Positions 15,693-25,040 of a DNA stretch of 42,413 nt are shown one piece after another (position 1 is the first letter of the stretch; every line of letters starts with the position of its first letter). Location of the stretch: positions 1-42,413 of the forward strand of contig CALMYG010000018.1 in the NCBI GenBank assembly GCA_937873455.1, given 5' to 3'. Made by a program: the position numbers and the translations under genes. Source of the DNA: an uncultured Verrucomicrobiota bacterium (lineage in GTDB: Bacteria; Verrucomicrobiota; Kiritimatiellia; CAIVKH01). Under the pieces are notes generated by a model. That model made no database searches. It was not told the origin of the DNA and worked only from the letters and a program-made list of their open reading frames with translations.

Positions 15693-18600
15693 TTATGGCG
15701 ACTGGACGCTTAAAAATAGTCGACTTGGCGCATTTGTACCCAGCGGCAACGAAAAGACAAACAGGCCGGAGTTTGGCGGACTTTCGATAACCATGCCCGC
15801 GTAACTCCACGATACCGGAGCGAACAGGTTTGTGGTGGTGTAAAGCGAAAAACTGGCCAATGTTTGATTGCTGAAGGTAATTGCGATGGCTTCTGAACCA
15901 GGGCCGTTTGTCATGAGGGCGGTCAGCAACGGCGGATTGGTGCTGCTGAGCAGCTCGTAGGCGCCGATGTCGCGCGGGAAGTCGCGCGTTAAGCCGCGCT
16001 GGTCGGACGATGCCGCAACCAGGAAACACGCATCGACCGCCGGACTCCATGGATACAGGGCACGCGTCGGGGTGCGTCCACCGTAATCGGCCAGCGGCGC
16101 GAGGCCGGGATCAGCGACACCGACCTTGTTGCTGTTGACGCCATCCACCAGTCCACCGGACCCGCCAAGGCCGATCAGGTTATAGACCGAACCGACACCG
16201 AGCGAAACGAGCCCGCCAATGTCGGAAGGTGCGTTACTTCCATCCCTGTTTCCGGCGACAATGGTCGCCTCCATCGTAGATGGCGCAGATCCCGCCTCAT
16301 TGTAAATCCCCCCGCCGCTTGTTCCCGCGGTATTGTCGGCAATAGTGGCGTAGCTGAAATAATTAGTACCCCGGTTGGCGACTGCGCCACCCCATCCGCC
16401 GGCCGTGTTGCCGGAAAGCGTTGATGTGATTACGCGCAGCGTGGCGTTGCTGTCCACAAACACCGCGCCACCGGATTCGATGGCGGTGTTGCCGTTCAGG
16501 GTGGACTGGGAAACGGAGAGCGTGCTCTGGACATACACCGCGCCGCCGTTGGTGGCCTGTCCGCCGGTCAGGGTCAACCCTTGCAGGACGATGCTACTGC
16601 CGGGGGCTAGGCGGAAATGTCGCATCGGCTCCGGTCCGTTCACCCGGATGGTTACCTGCGGCGTTCCCGAGAGGGCCCGGATGAAACGCAGGGACTGGTT
16701 GGTGATCAGGATCGCGGTGTTGCCGAATTGCGTATCGCCGATCTGGGTCAGCTCAACGGTCTGGCCGGCGAGGCTGTTGGTAAAACCGACATTGCCCGTG
16801 GTGTAATGAATCGCCTCGCGCAGACTGGTGCCGGTGCCGAAACGCGGATCGCTGGTGACATCAAACTCGTCATTGGTGGTGGTGACGGTGGCGGACTCCA
16901 CGGCAATGAACTCGAAGGCCCCGGCATCAGGAGCGCCAAGGCTGATGCGGACACTGCCTCGTTGGTCGTTGGTGATCCCGGCCAGGGGCGAGCCGCGATT
17001 GATGGCCGGACTGTTGGGCAACAGTGCGACGGTCGGCGTGGGGCCGCCGTTGGTGATGGAAAGACCGGCAAGCAACAAGGCCGGCGTAGCGAGGCCCGTG
17101 AGGTTGCCGTTAACCCCGTTGCTGATCCCGGCGGTGTTGCCCAGGCCAAACACATTCCCCGCGCTGGACGGATCAAACGCGCCGATCCCAAAGGTGATGA
17201 TCTCGTCCGTCTGGTTGCCGGCGACGATCGAATTGTAGATCGGAACCACCGTGTCATACAGCCAGAACAAGCCGTTCGGGCCGGTGTTCGCGGTGACGGT
17301 GATGTGCTTCAACGAGTTGGAAGTCGCTCCGGTTCCGATGGCGCTGGCCACGTTGGCGGAGGTGTTGCTTACGAAGGTGGAATTTTCGATGACCAGCAAC
17401 GGCGATCCGCCCCACACCTGAATGGCCCCGCCCTCGTTGATGGCGGCGTTACCGGCAAAGGTGCAATCGCGCACGGTCAGCGAGCCGTAGAAATTCCAGA
17501 CACTGCCGCCAAAGTCGCCCTGCCCGCCGGTGAGCGTCAGGTGGCGCAAGGTCAGCGCACCGCCGGGATTCACCACGAAATGCCGTTTCTGAACATTGGA
17601 GGCTATGGTAATCGTGATGCCCGGCGCGGTGGTGAAGCCTTGAATCGTCACACTGCCGGTCACCGCCAAGGCGTTCGGGTCGGCGGCGTTGGTCCAGCCG
17701 TTGTTCAGGAAAATTGTTTGGCCGGCCAGCGTGGGGGCGAAGGTGATGGTCTGCGGACCGCCGAGTGTTTGCGCGTAAGCCAACGCTTCACGCAGGCTGG
17801 TGCCGGTGCCTTGCTCGACATCGGCGTTGCCGTCGTCTTCGTCAACGATGGTCGAGACAATCAGCCCGTCGCGCGGGAACAGTTCAAAGGCGCCGATGTC
17901 GGGGATGGCATGGCGGGCCACGCCGCGCTGGTCGGTGGTCGGGCCGGGTAGTACCGCGCCGGCTTTGTGCGCCGCGCTGGCCGCAGTGATCGGAAACGTC
18001 GGGGTTGGTCCGCCGTAGAACCCGAAGGCGCCGAGGCCGGGGTTCGAGAAAAGGTTACTCACGCTACCGGCGAGCAGAACAATGTCGGTCGGATCCGTAA
18101 TGATCGAATTTTTGATCACCATGTCTTTATGTCCCGAAAGCCCCCCGATGCCGCCCGGATGATTTCCGCCGTTGCCTGATACTGTACAGGCGACGAGTGC
18201 AATCTGCCCTCCCACCCAATTCCAAATCGCGCCGCCGGGATAATTGCCGGCGACGTTGAAGGCAAAGGTGGTGTTGGTTGCGGAAAGTGAACCGACGTTC
18301 AAGATGCCGCCGCCGCCCGCCGTTAGCCCGCGGTTGGCCACCGTGGAGTTGGAGACGATGGTGGACGCAGCCACCGACAAGGTTCCGGTATTAAAGATGC
18401 CGCCGCCGGCCGCGTCGGCCAGGTTGTTGGCGATGGTTGAATGCGCCACCCGGCCTACACCGACGTTGTTAAGTCCCGCACCCCGACCCGCATAACCGCC
18501 GGCCAGCACGCTATTCTCAATGAAGATCGATCCGAGGTTGTCGATGATGCCGCCGAAACTTGAGGACGAAACGCGGCCGTTTTCCAGGCGCAGATTGCGC

Positions 18601-21293
18601 AGGGTGAGACTTGCGTTGGTCGACACGCGGAACAGGCGGAAGTCGTTGGTCACACTGCGGCTGATGGTAATGTTTCCCGTCGTGGTATTCTCGATGATGA
18701 TCTGGCGGCGGATGGGTAGTGCGGTCGGGCCGCTGACGGAATCGCCGACGTGTTGCAGGCTGATTGTCGCCCCGGCCAGCGCGGGGGCGAAGCGGATCAC
18801 CGACGGTCCCGGATAGTTGTTCGCGGCGGAGAGGGCATCGCGCAGGGTGACGTTGGTCCCGAGCGTACTGAAAATCAGGTTGGTGTTGAAGCCGACCGGG
18901 TCGGCCGTGTCGGTGACGACGACTGTGGCCGTGGCCGAAAGCGACGAGAAGCTGAAGTTGCTCACGCGTTGGGTTGAGGTCGAGCCACCAGTGGCTGCCG
19001 TGAAGCCGACCCACGCCTGGTTGCCGAGAACCGCGCCGGGAATATCGATGACAAAGTTGGTTGTGAAGGTAGTGTTCGAAGTCAGGTTGGTCATCGTGAT
19101 GTTCAGCACACCATTGAGGTAGTACAGGTCGAACCGGATCGGGTCACTGGAAGCGGGATTCGCCGGCGGGGTCGGGCTGTAGGGGTTGTTGGTCGTGATG
19201 CCAGCGCCGCCGGTGGACACTTGGATGCCCGGCCCGCCGGGCGCGCCAGCGAAGATGTTGATCATGAACGCGAAGCTCGGTGAGATTCCGGTGTAGCCAA
19301 GACCGCCGCCACCACCACCGAGTGCCGAGGTGCCCGCGGGAGCATTCTGCAACACGAAGGCTACGCCATCGGCTCCGCCGCCACCGACGTTGAGGTAATC
19401 GAACGAGGCCTGAAACGCATTGATATCCTGCTTGAACAAGTACCAGGCGCTACGGATCTGGCCGAACCCGCCATCGGTCAGGGTGAATACCTGGTTGGTG
19501 TACTCCGCGCCGTTGTTCAACTGCCACGAGAACCGGTCGTCGGTGGTGCCATCGGTGACCACGACGACAAAGAGGGTGTCGGTAAAGGTGTAGGCATGCG
19601 ATGCCCGGACGAGATTGACATACTGTCCGCTTGGCACCGTGGGCGTCCCGGAAAGCACACCAGCGGGGCTTAGCGTGAGACCGGCGGGAAACGGCGTGAC
19701 GGGCGCGAAAGTGACCGGGAGCCCGCTGGTGGCGGAAAACTGAAAACTATTCGATTGTCCGATGATAAAAATGGTCGACGTCGGAGACGTAAAAACCGGC
19801 GCAAAGGTAGGGAGCTCAAAGGCCCCGAGGTCGGGCGCATCGTAGCGCGGTTGGCCCCGCGCGTCGGTGGTCAGACCCGCCACGGCAAAGCCCGCGTTCA
19901 CCGCAGGACTGCCGCTGGGCAGGGCCATGGTTTTTACCGGTCCGCCGTTGGTGGTCAAAACGCCAAGTAGGACGTTCGTGTTGCCGACGAAGTTGGTGCC
20001 CGTGGTCGTGAAGGTGCCGCTGAGGTTCGCCGGAACAAACGAAGAAGATATGGGGTCCCAGCGATCATTCTCAATGACCAGATTGTTTTCCAGAACATTG
20101 TTAAAGGCGTTGCCGGCATTGAGCGCAAAGGTTTCCGGCAGGTTCTGGATATTGCGGGCGATGGTGTTGTTAACCATCCGCATCATAACACCAAATTCAT
20201 TGTTTACCGCCGACCCATAGCGCGCACTGTTCCCGGCGAAGGTAATGTTGGTGAGGCCCAGCGTACCGTCATTGAAGATCGCGCCGCCCCGGGCGACCGC
20301 GCCGCTGGAACTGTTGGCTTCAAAGGTCGAGTCGACCAGAGCCAGTATACCGTGGTTCAATAGGGCCCCACCCCATTGCGCGGTTACGACGGTGTTCGAC
20401 TGGAAACTACTGGCGGCGATGGCCAGACTGCCCGCATTTAGCACCGCGCCTCCTCCCGCGTACATCCCCGGCACCGCCCAAGCTCCGACAAACTCGACGC
20501 GATTGCCCTTGAAAACAGAATGGGTGATGCGCGCGAGGCCATTGGTGGATTCCGTCCCAACGGCCGGACCGGAATATTCCGATGTATTGCCCTCGAACGT
20601 GCAGTTCGTTACATAAAGCGACGAGCCAGCGGCGCTAAAAATCGATCCACCCGAACTTTGACCGTTGTTGAAACCGAAAAACGAACTACGGGCGGTCAAT
20701 TGACCGGCATTAAAAACGGCGGCGCCATAGCCGAGGTCGTTGGTGTTGCTGATGAACAGGGAGGATGCGACAAACGACGTCATGGTGACTTCGTCGAGAG
20801 TCAAGTTGCCTTCATTCCAGAAACCACCGCCGTTGTTGGCCACACCACCGCGCAGGGTCAGGCGCTCGACGCGCACGGTTGTGCCCGGCGCGATGTCGAA
20901 CAGGCGGATCAATCCGGAAGCGCGGACTACCAGGCCGCCGGCCGGGGCGATAAATTCTATGTTCGAAGTAATGCGGAGCGCGGTGGGTCCGCCGTTGTTC
21001 CGAGGCGACCCATGGGGGTCCATCGTCGAGGTGGTCTGGATGAGGTCGATGGTCGCGCCATTCAGGGCGGCGTCGAAAACGATCACATCATCGCCGGGGG
21101 TATTGTTCGCGGCGGTGACCGCATCGCGCAACGTCACTGTCGGGCCAAGCGTTCCCACCGTCAGGCCGGGGTTAAATCCCGCCGGATCGTTTGTGCTGTT
21201 GACGGTGATTGTCGCGGCGTGGAGCGCCGGACCAACAACCCCCGACCATAAAATAAAACGCATAATCTTTAAGCCAACACCCGTACAATGCAT
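15693..21293 (-). CDS. Giant exported protein: four CSLREA/beta-helix modules with an Ig-like and a lectin-like insert
   Basis: 1866 residues, exported by a signal peptide (FILWSGVVGPALHAA). Four modules begin with a CSLREA-like strand pair (V-LRDAV/TSLREAL) and end with a DQRG...DIGAFEL motif: about 27-495, 793-1140, 1140-1460 and 1460-1780. Each holds beta-helix coils of the type N-T-A-x-x-G-G-A-I/V. Between modules 1 and 2 lie a putative Ig (He_PIG) domain (about 495-575: GLTLSPAGVLSGTP) and an L-type lectin-like domain (about 584-785: FSWQLNNGAEY ... GADGVAFVLQN). The last 85 residues form a C-terminal beta domain with a TTNLFAP motif. The start has AGGAG six bases upstream. Likely a surface-displayed adhesin or glycan-binding protein; no catalytic site identified. 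Confidence 0.85.
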   Translation of the reverse strand: MHCTGVGLKIMRFILWSGVVGPALHAATITVNSTNDPAGFNPGLTVGTLGPTVTLRDAVTAANNTPGDDVIVFDAALNGATIDLIQTTSTMDPHGSPRNNGGPTALRITSNIEFIAPAGGLVVRASGLIRLFDIAPGTTVRVERLTLRGGVANNGGGFWNEGNLTLDEVTMTSFVASSLFISNTNDLGYGAAVFNAGQLTARSSFFGFNNGQSSGGSIFSAAGSSLYVTNCTFEGNTSEYSGPAVGTESTNGLARITHSVFKGNRVEFVGAWAVPGMYAGGGAVLNAGSLAIAASSFQSNTVVTAQWGGALLNHGILALVDSTFEANSSSGAVARGGAIFNDGTLGLTNITFAGNSARYGSAVNNEFGVMMRMVNNTIARNIQNLPETFALNAGNAFNNVLENNLVIENDRWDPISSSFVPANLSGTFTTTGTNFVGNTNVLLGVLTTNGGPVKTMALPSGSPAVNAGFAVAGLTTDARGQPRYDAPDLGAFELPTFAPVFTSPTSTIFIIGQSNSFQFSATSGLPVTFAPVTPFPAGLTLSPAGVLSGTPTVPSGQYVNLVRASHAYTFTDTLFVVVVTDGTTDDRFSWQLNNGAEYTNQVFTLTDGGFGQIRSAWYLFKQDINAFQASFDYLNVGGGGADGVAFVLQNAPAGTSALGGGGGGLGYTGISPSFAFMINIFAGAPGGPGIQVSTGGAGITTNNPYSPTPPANPASSDPIRFDLYYLNGVLNITMTNLTSNTTFTTNFVIDIPGAVLGNQAWVGFTAATGGSTSTQRVSNFSFSSLSATATVVVTDTADPVGFNTNLIFSTLGTNVTLRDALSAANNYPGPSVIRFAPALAGATISLQHVGDSVSGPTALPIRRQIIIENTTTGNITISRSVTNDFRLFRVSTNASLTLRNLRLENGRVSSSSFGGIIDNLGSIFIENSVLAGGYAGRGAGLNNVGVGRVAHSTIANNLADAAGGGIFNTGTLSVAASTIVSNSTVANRGLTAGGGGILNVGSLSATNTTFAFNVAGNYPGGAIWNWVGGQIALVACTVSGNGGNHPGGIGGLSGHKDMVIKNSIITDPTDIVLLAGSVSNLFSNPGLGAFGFYGGPTPTFPITAASAAHKAGAVLPGPTTDQRGVARHAIPDIGAFELFPRDGLIVSTIVDEDDGNADVEQGTGTSLREALAYAQTLGGPQTITFAPTLAGQTIFLNNGWTNAADPNALAVTGSVTIQGFTTAPGITITIASNVQKRHFVVNPGGALTLRHLTLTGGQGDFGGSVWNFYGSLTVRDCTFAGNAAINEGGAIQVWGGSPLLVIENSTFVSNTSANVASAIGTGATSNSLKHITVTANTGPNGLFWLYDTVVPIYNSIVAGNQTDEIITFGIGAFDPSSAGNVFGLGNTAGISNGVNGNLTGLATPALLLAGLSITNGGPTPTVALLPNSPAINRGSPLAGITNDQRGSVRISLGAPDAGAFEFIAVESATVTTTNDEFDVTSDPRFGTGTSLREAIHYTTGNVGFTNSLAGQTVELTQIGDTQFGNTAILITNQSLRFIRALSGTPQVTIRVNGPEPMRHFRLAPGSSIVLQGLTLTGGQATNGGAVYVQSTLSVSQSTLNGNTAIESGGAVFVDSNATLRVITSTLSGNTAGGWGGAVANRGTNYFSYATIADNTAGTSGGGIYNEAGSAPSTMEATIVAGNRDGSNAPSDIGGLVSLGVGSVYNLIGLGGSGGLVDGVNSNKVGVADPGLAPLADYGGRTPTRALYPWSPAVDACFLVAASSDQRGLTRDFPRDIGAYELLSSTNPPLLTALMTNGPGSEAIAITFSNQTLASFSLYTTTNLFAPVSWSYAGMVIESPPNSGLFVFSLPLGTNAPSRLFLSVQSP

Positions 21294-21646
21294 ATGCTAC
21301 TCCTCGCCAAACGAATAAATGAAAACGCGCGCGTCGCGTATAGGGGAATGCCCCATATTCCAGCAAGCGCCCCTTGTCAATGGATATCAGAAAAATCATG
21401 AAAAAGTAGAGGTGTCTCTTCGGGCGCGACGTTAGTGCGCTCCTCCGGATTTCGTAGCTCGGCGACGGCGGATGTCGTCCGAAGCAACAACGCGGGGGGC
21501 ATGTATTCCCTTGACCCGCGAATCTTAGGTTGTCATCGTTTAAACCACTACGCGTGGTTCTTTTAGTGCTCGCTTCATGGGCGAGTGTCTGGAAAGGCAG
21601 GAAAGCGATTTTCTTTGCAATTTTTATGTTCGTGAACACCTCGGCT
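21294..21646. other. Intergenic region between divergent surface-protein genes
   Basis: About 350 bases between the giant minus-strand gene and the next plus-strand gene. It holds the ribosome-binding site and promoter of the former (see 21352-21380) and a small hairpin ACCAC-TACGC-GTGGT near 21544-21558 followed by TCTTTT. An open reading frame continues upstream from 21647 into this region (possible starts at 21530 TTG and 21626 ATG), but its residues do not form a convincing signal peptide. No RNA gene is recognised. Confidence 0.5.
21352..21380 (-). promoter_or_regulatory. Sigma-70-like promoter of the giant gene
   Basis: On the minus strand, consensus TTGACA (forward 21375-21380), 17 bases, then TATGGG (forward 21352-21357). 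It would leave a leader of about 50 bases with AGGAG ahead of the ATG at 21293. Confidence 0.55.
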
Positions 21647-22150
21647 ATGACTCCACAAGTTGATTCATCCTCACCCGGCTCATCTCTCCGATTCCGGTAC
21701 CGACCGCACCGGGGTTCGATCAGGACGGCATTTTATTTCGGATGGTTGATCGGGTTGGCGCCGCTGGCGCTGGCCCAGTTCAGTATCCCGTGGTCGACGG
21801 TGGATGGCGGCGGGGGAACCAGTACGGGCGGTGTGTTCCGGATGAGCGGGACCATGGGCCAGCATGATGCGGTAGAGAAACTGACGGGAGGCGGGTTTTC
21901 GCTCGCCGGCGGTTTTTGGGTCCTGCCCATCGCGGTCCAGACTCCCGGCGCGCCGGAATTGCTGATCGCCCCGGCGGCCAGCGGCTTTGCGACCATCTCA
22001 TGGTCGCCGGATACCGGCACCAACTGGGTCTTACAGCAATCCTTACATCTGACCAGCGGGGTATGGAGTAACGCGCCGAGCGGGTGGACCAATCCGGTCA
22101 TGGTTCCGGCGACTCCACCGGTGACGTTCTATCGCCTGTTTCGTCCGTGA
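21647..22150 (+). CDS. Small exported protein of the WSTVDGGGGTSTGG family
   Basis: 167 residues from the ATG at 21647. After a poorly placed signal peptide (FYFGWLIGLAPLALAQ, about residues 18-33) the mature protein opens FSIPWSTVDGGGGTSTGGVF, then MSGTMGQHDA and GGGFSLAGGFWVLP. This arrangement is common in small exported proteins of Verrucomicrobia-like bacteria and is of unknown function. The second half (LLIAPAASGFATISWSPDTG ... FYRLFRP) is a fibronectin-like C-terminal domain. The 17-residue lead before the hydrophobic stretch contains several arginines; a TTG in the hydrophobic segment or upstream starts at 21626 or 21530 are alternatives. Located between two surface-protein genes. Confidence 0.72.
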   Translation: MTPQVDSSSPGSSLRFRYRPHRGSIRTAFYFGWLIGLAPLALAQFSIPWSTVDGGGGTSTGGVFRMSGTMGQHDAVEKLTGGGFSLAGGFWVLPIAVQTPGAPELLIAPAASGFATISWSPDTGTNWVLQQSLHLTSGVWSNAPSGWTNPVMVPATPPVTFYRLFRP

Positions 22151-22230
22151 TAAAGATAAACACCTCGGAATAAGACGCGAAGGTCCCGCTTACGCGGAAC
22201 CGTTCGCACCGGGGGAATTGAACCACATCG

Positions 22231-22276
22231 TTGTCGCGTGCGTTGTCGGAAATATGGTCGACAACGCTCGCGACAA
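22231..22276. repeat. Palindromic element, family C
   Basis: TTGTCGCGTGCGTTGTCG (22231-22248) and its inverted partner at 22259-22276 pair at 17 of 18 positions around a 10-base loop. Another copy of the same element lies at 29392-29445. Here it sits in the 5' region, 54 bases before the ATG at 22331. Confidence 0.85.
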
Positions 22277-22330
22277 AGCGTGCGACAAAGATTGGGTTGC
22301 GGGCAATCGCCTGCGCTTGAAGGAGCAGTC

Positions 22331-24433
22331 ATGAAGAAAAACAAATCGAAAACAGTGATCGCGACCATCGCCGGCATCTTGATCCTGCCCCTGATCGCGC
22401 GCGCGCAGGGAACGGCCTTTACCTATCAAGGATATCTGGATGCCGCAGGCGTTCCTCATAACGGACTGGCCGAATTTCAGTTCAGCATCTGGGATGCAGA
22501 CACCGGCGGGATTCAACAGGGGAGTACGGTTACCGCTAGCGGCGTAGCCTTGACCGACGGATTGTTCACGGTGCAGTTGGATTTTGGCGATCAGTTCCCC
22601 GGTGCGGAGCGTTGGTTGGAGATTGCCGTGCGCACCAATCTGGCGGCCTTTACTACGCTGGCGCCCCGGCAGAGGCTGTCCGCCACACCGTACGCCATCA
22701 CGGCAGGCAAGTTGAGCGGGCCGATTGCCAGCGCCAATTTCGCCGGCACATACAGCAGTATGGTAATTCTCGACAATCCCGGCAACAGCTATACGGGTGA
22801 CGGGGCGGCATTGACCAATCTCAACGCGAGTGAATTGGTAAACGGCATAATACCGGATGACCGACTGGCCGACACGATTGCACGGACCAATCAAGTTTGG
22901 CTGGTCGATGGCAACGCCGGAACAACGCCGGGCACCCATTTCGTCGGCACCCGGGATAATCAGGCGGTTGAGATTCGGGTCAACAACACCCGGGCGCTTC
23001 GATTGGAACCGACGGTTTCCGGCGCCCCGAATGTGATCGGCGGGTCACCGGTGAATTTCGTCGGCCTGGGTGTTGTCGGCGCAACGATAGGCGGAGGGGG
23101 CGTGGTAAATTACTTCGGCCTTTCTTATACCAACCGGGTGTTGTCGGACTTCGGCACCGTGGGAGGTGGGTGGGGCAACGAGGCTCGCGGTTTTGGCTCA
23201 GCGGTGCTTGGCGGATGGCAAAATGCCACCAGCAATACCTATGCATCCGTGGTGGGCGGCGTGAGCAATACGGCGAACGGCAGGCATGCGATGGTGGGTG
23301 GTGGCGTGAATAACACCGCCAGCGGAACCAATGCCATGGTCGGGGGTGGGCAGGGCAACGTCGCCAGCGGCTTCAGCGCGTTCGTCGGCGGAGGAGAATC
23401 CAATACCGCCAGCGGATTGAGGTCGACGGTGGGCGGTGGATTACAGAACACCGCCTCCACCAATTATGCAACCGTGGGCGGCGGGTGGAGCAATACCGCC
23501 AGTGCACTTTACACCACCGTGGGAGGCGGACGTTTCAACGCCGCAATTTCTAATTACACGACGGTAAGCGGCGGTAGGGGTAACGAAGCAGGGAATCTTT
23601 ATGATACCGTGGGTGGCGGCGTTAACAACACGGCACGCGGTCTTACCTCCACGGTGGGCGGGGGAGAAAACAATGTAGCCAGTGGATTCCGCTCAACCAT
23701 AGGCGGGGGCTGGGGCAACCGGGCCACCGGCTTTGAAACGACGATTGCCGGGGGCTACCGGAACACGGCCAACGCTACCCGGGCGACGGTGGGTGGTGGC
23801 GAGACCAACACCGCCAGCGGCGACTATTCGACGATAAGTGGCGGATGGAGTAACATTGCCAGTGGTAGCCGTGCCATTATTTCTGGCGGCGAGCGCAATA
23901 CGGCCAGCGGCGATTATTCCTTCGCGGCCGGGCGTCGAGCCAAGGCCATTCACACGGGCGCTTTCGTTTGGGCCGACGGCAGCGATACGGATGCCGTTTC
24001 CGCGACCGGTAATTCCGTGACCTTCCAGGCCAGCGGCGGGTACCGGCTTTTCTCGAACTCTGGACTTTCCGCCGGCGTATCCCTGGCCGCCGGAGGCACC
24101 TCGTGGGGCGTTATTTCCGACCAGCATGTCAAGAAGGACATCGAGCCGGTCGACAGCGTGGATATTCTGGAAAAACTGGTTGCCATTCCCATCAGCCGGT
24201 GGCGCTACGAATGGGAGACGGCGGAGGCAACACCGCACATTGGCCCGATGGCCCAGGACTTCAAGTCGGCGTTCTATCCCGGCTCTGACGGGCGCGTCAT
24301 TACGACGCTGGAAGCCGATGGCGTGGCGCTGACCGCCATTCAGGGCCTGAACCGCAAAGTTGAAGAACTCCGCGCGGAAAACGACGCCTTGCGCAATGAA
24401 TTAATGGTCATTAAGCAGGCGCTGGGATTGTAA
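22331..24433 (+). CDS. Surface protein with 17 YadA-head-like repeats and a C-terminal S74 self-cleaving chaperone
   Basis: 700 residues, starting at ATG 22331 with GGAG eight bases upstream. The signal peptide ends ARAQG. A head domain (TAFTYQGYLDAAG ... QRLSATPYAITAG, about 27-125) is typical of Verrucomicrobia-like exported proteins. A stretch of 17 repeats of 15 residues (about 276-530; TVGGGxxNTASGxxx) resembles trimeric adhesin head repeats. The end (about 595-700) is an intramolecular chaperone of the endosialidase/tail-fibre type: ISDQHVKKDIEPV has the Ser (596) and Lys (601) of the self-cleavage site, then HIGPMAQDFKSAF and DGVALTAIQGLNRKVEELRAEN, a coiled coil. Trimer assembly and self-cleavage are inferred from the family. 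Confidence 0.9.
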   Translation: MKKNKSKTVIATIAGILILPLIARAQGTAFTYQGYLDAAGVPHNGLAEFQFSIWDADTGGIQQGSTVTASGVALTDGLFTVQLDFGDQFPGAERWLEIAVRTNLAAFTTLAPRQRLSATPYAITAGKLSGPIASANFAGTYSSMVILDNPGNSYTGDGAALTNLNASELVNGIIPDDRLADTIARTNQVWLVDGNAGTTPGTHFVGTRDNQAVEIRVNNTRALRLEPTVSGAPNVIGGSPVNFVGLGVVGATIGGGGVVNYFGLSYTNRVLSDFGTVGGGWGNEARGFGSAVLGGWQNATSNTYASVVGGVSNTANGRHAMVGGGVNNTASGTNAMVGGGQGNVASGFSAFVGGGESNTASGLRSTVGGGLQNTASTNYATVGGGWSNTASALYTTVGGGRFNAAISNYTTVSGGRGNEAGNLYDTVGGGVNNTARGLTSTVGGGENNVASGFRSTIGGGWGNRATGFETTIAGGYRNTANATRATVGGGETNTASGDYSTISGGWSNIASGSRAIISGGERNTASGDYSFAAGRRAKAIHTGAFVWADGSDTDAVSATGNSVTFQASGGYRLFSNSGLSAGVSLAAGGTSWGVISDQHVKKDIEPVDSVDILEKLVAIPISRWRYEWETAEATPHIGPMAQDFKSAFYPGSDGRVITTLEADGVALTAIQGLNRKVEELRAENDALRNELMVIKQALGL
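23156..23920 (+). repeat. 17 tandem 45-base coding repeats
   Basis: The 765-base segment divides exactly into 17 units of 45 bases, each encoding TVGGGxxNTASGxxx or a variant. Diverged units (for example AVLGGWQNATSNTYA) still keep the length. It lies inside the S74 surface protein gene. Confidence 0.9.
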
Positions 24434-24486
24434 GGGCTGAGGTCTATGTCCCCACCCAAAGTTCACGTGAATGCCGTGGCGATTAT

Positions 24487-24514
24487 TTGACAAGGGCGAC
24501 CACCGGTGTATGAT
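24487..24514 (+). promoter_or_regulatory. Strong sigma-70-like promoter of efflux module 1
   Basis: Consensus TTGACA (24487-24492), 16 bases, then TATGAT (24509-24514). Transcription would start near 24521, a few bases before the ATG at 24525. An ATG at 24510 lies inside the -10 box and so cannot be used from this promoter. Confidence 0.65.
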
Positions 24515-24524
24515 TGAATCAGTA

Positions 24525-24953
24525 ATGCACTGCAATGTTACATTCCGTGTGCGTCGTTCCGCGGTGGCCATTTTTATGGCCGCGGTCATGGCCATGCTTT
24601 CCTTTCCCATGCCGAATCATGAATGCCTCGCCGGCGATTTGGGGGCCTGTTCATCGTGCTGTTGCCACGCACCATCCGATACCATGACCTGTTGTTCGGA
24701 TGACCAGGCCAAGCCCATGGCACAGGATCTGGCCGACGCGGATGACCCCGTTTGTTGCTACACGGTTTATACTGAGTCCGGCACGACCTTTGTTCCCGCC
24801 CGTTTAGCGTCCGACCCGATGCCGGTGTTTTCGTCGGCGGTTGTTTGTCGCCTTTCCGCGCCCTCCACGGATGCCTCATTGGTTTCTCCGCTGGCGGTCA
24901 CTCTGCCAGCAGGAACGCGCGCGCACCTCGCGCTTTGCCAATTGTTGATTTAA
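24525..24953 (+). CDS. Cys-rich exported protein heading efflux module 1
   Basis: 142 residues with a signal-like N-terminus (RRSAVAIFMAAVMAMLSFPM). The mature part has a dense cysteine cluster: CSSCCCHAPSDTMTCC, then VCCYT, one more Cys, and a C-terminal CQLLI. The pattern CCC-x(7-9)-CC-x-x-x-x-AKP and the final C-x-LL match the protein at 31506, so the two are paralogues. It is the first gene after a strong promoter and is followed by a hairpin and then a tripartite ABC exporter. A role in periplasmic metal binding or as a metal-responsive leader (comparable in idea to CopL) is inference. The start at 24525 is chosen because ATG 24510 falls inside the promoter. Confidence 0.7.
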   Translation: MHCNVTFRVRRSAVAIFMAAVMAMLSFPMPNHECLAGDLGACSSCCCHAPSDTMTCCSDDQAKPMAQDLADADDPVCCYTVYTESGTTFVPARLASDPMPVFSSAVVCRLSAPSTDASLVSPLAVTLPAGTRAHLALCQLLI

Positions 24954-24962
24954 GCCTGATCC

Positions 24963-24978
24963 GCCGCCGGTCTTCACC
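24963..24978 (+). terminator. Hairpin with U-rich tail between leader protein and efflux genes
   Basis: GCCGGT-CTTC-ACCGGC forms a perfect 6-base stem with a 4-base loop, followed by ATTGTTGTGTTT. It lies nine bases after the stop of the Cys-rich gene and 62 bases before hlyD. It could be a terminator that trims downstream expression or an attenuator linked to translation of the leader gene. Confidence 0.45.
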
Positions 24979-25040
24979 GGCATTGTTGTGTTTCTCCGGG
25001 ATATTTCCGTCCCGATCAACTCACATGGCAGTTCAGGCTT

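Noticed and set aside
16617..17951. Open plus-strand frame inside the giant gene
   Set aside because: Opposite to clear CSLREA/beta-helix coding sequence, with no domain or ribosome-binding site.
23156..23920. CRISPR-like regular repeat
   Set aside because: The periodic unit is 45 bases with no spacers and is in frame in a surface protein; it is a coding repeat.
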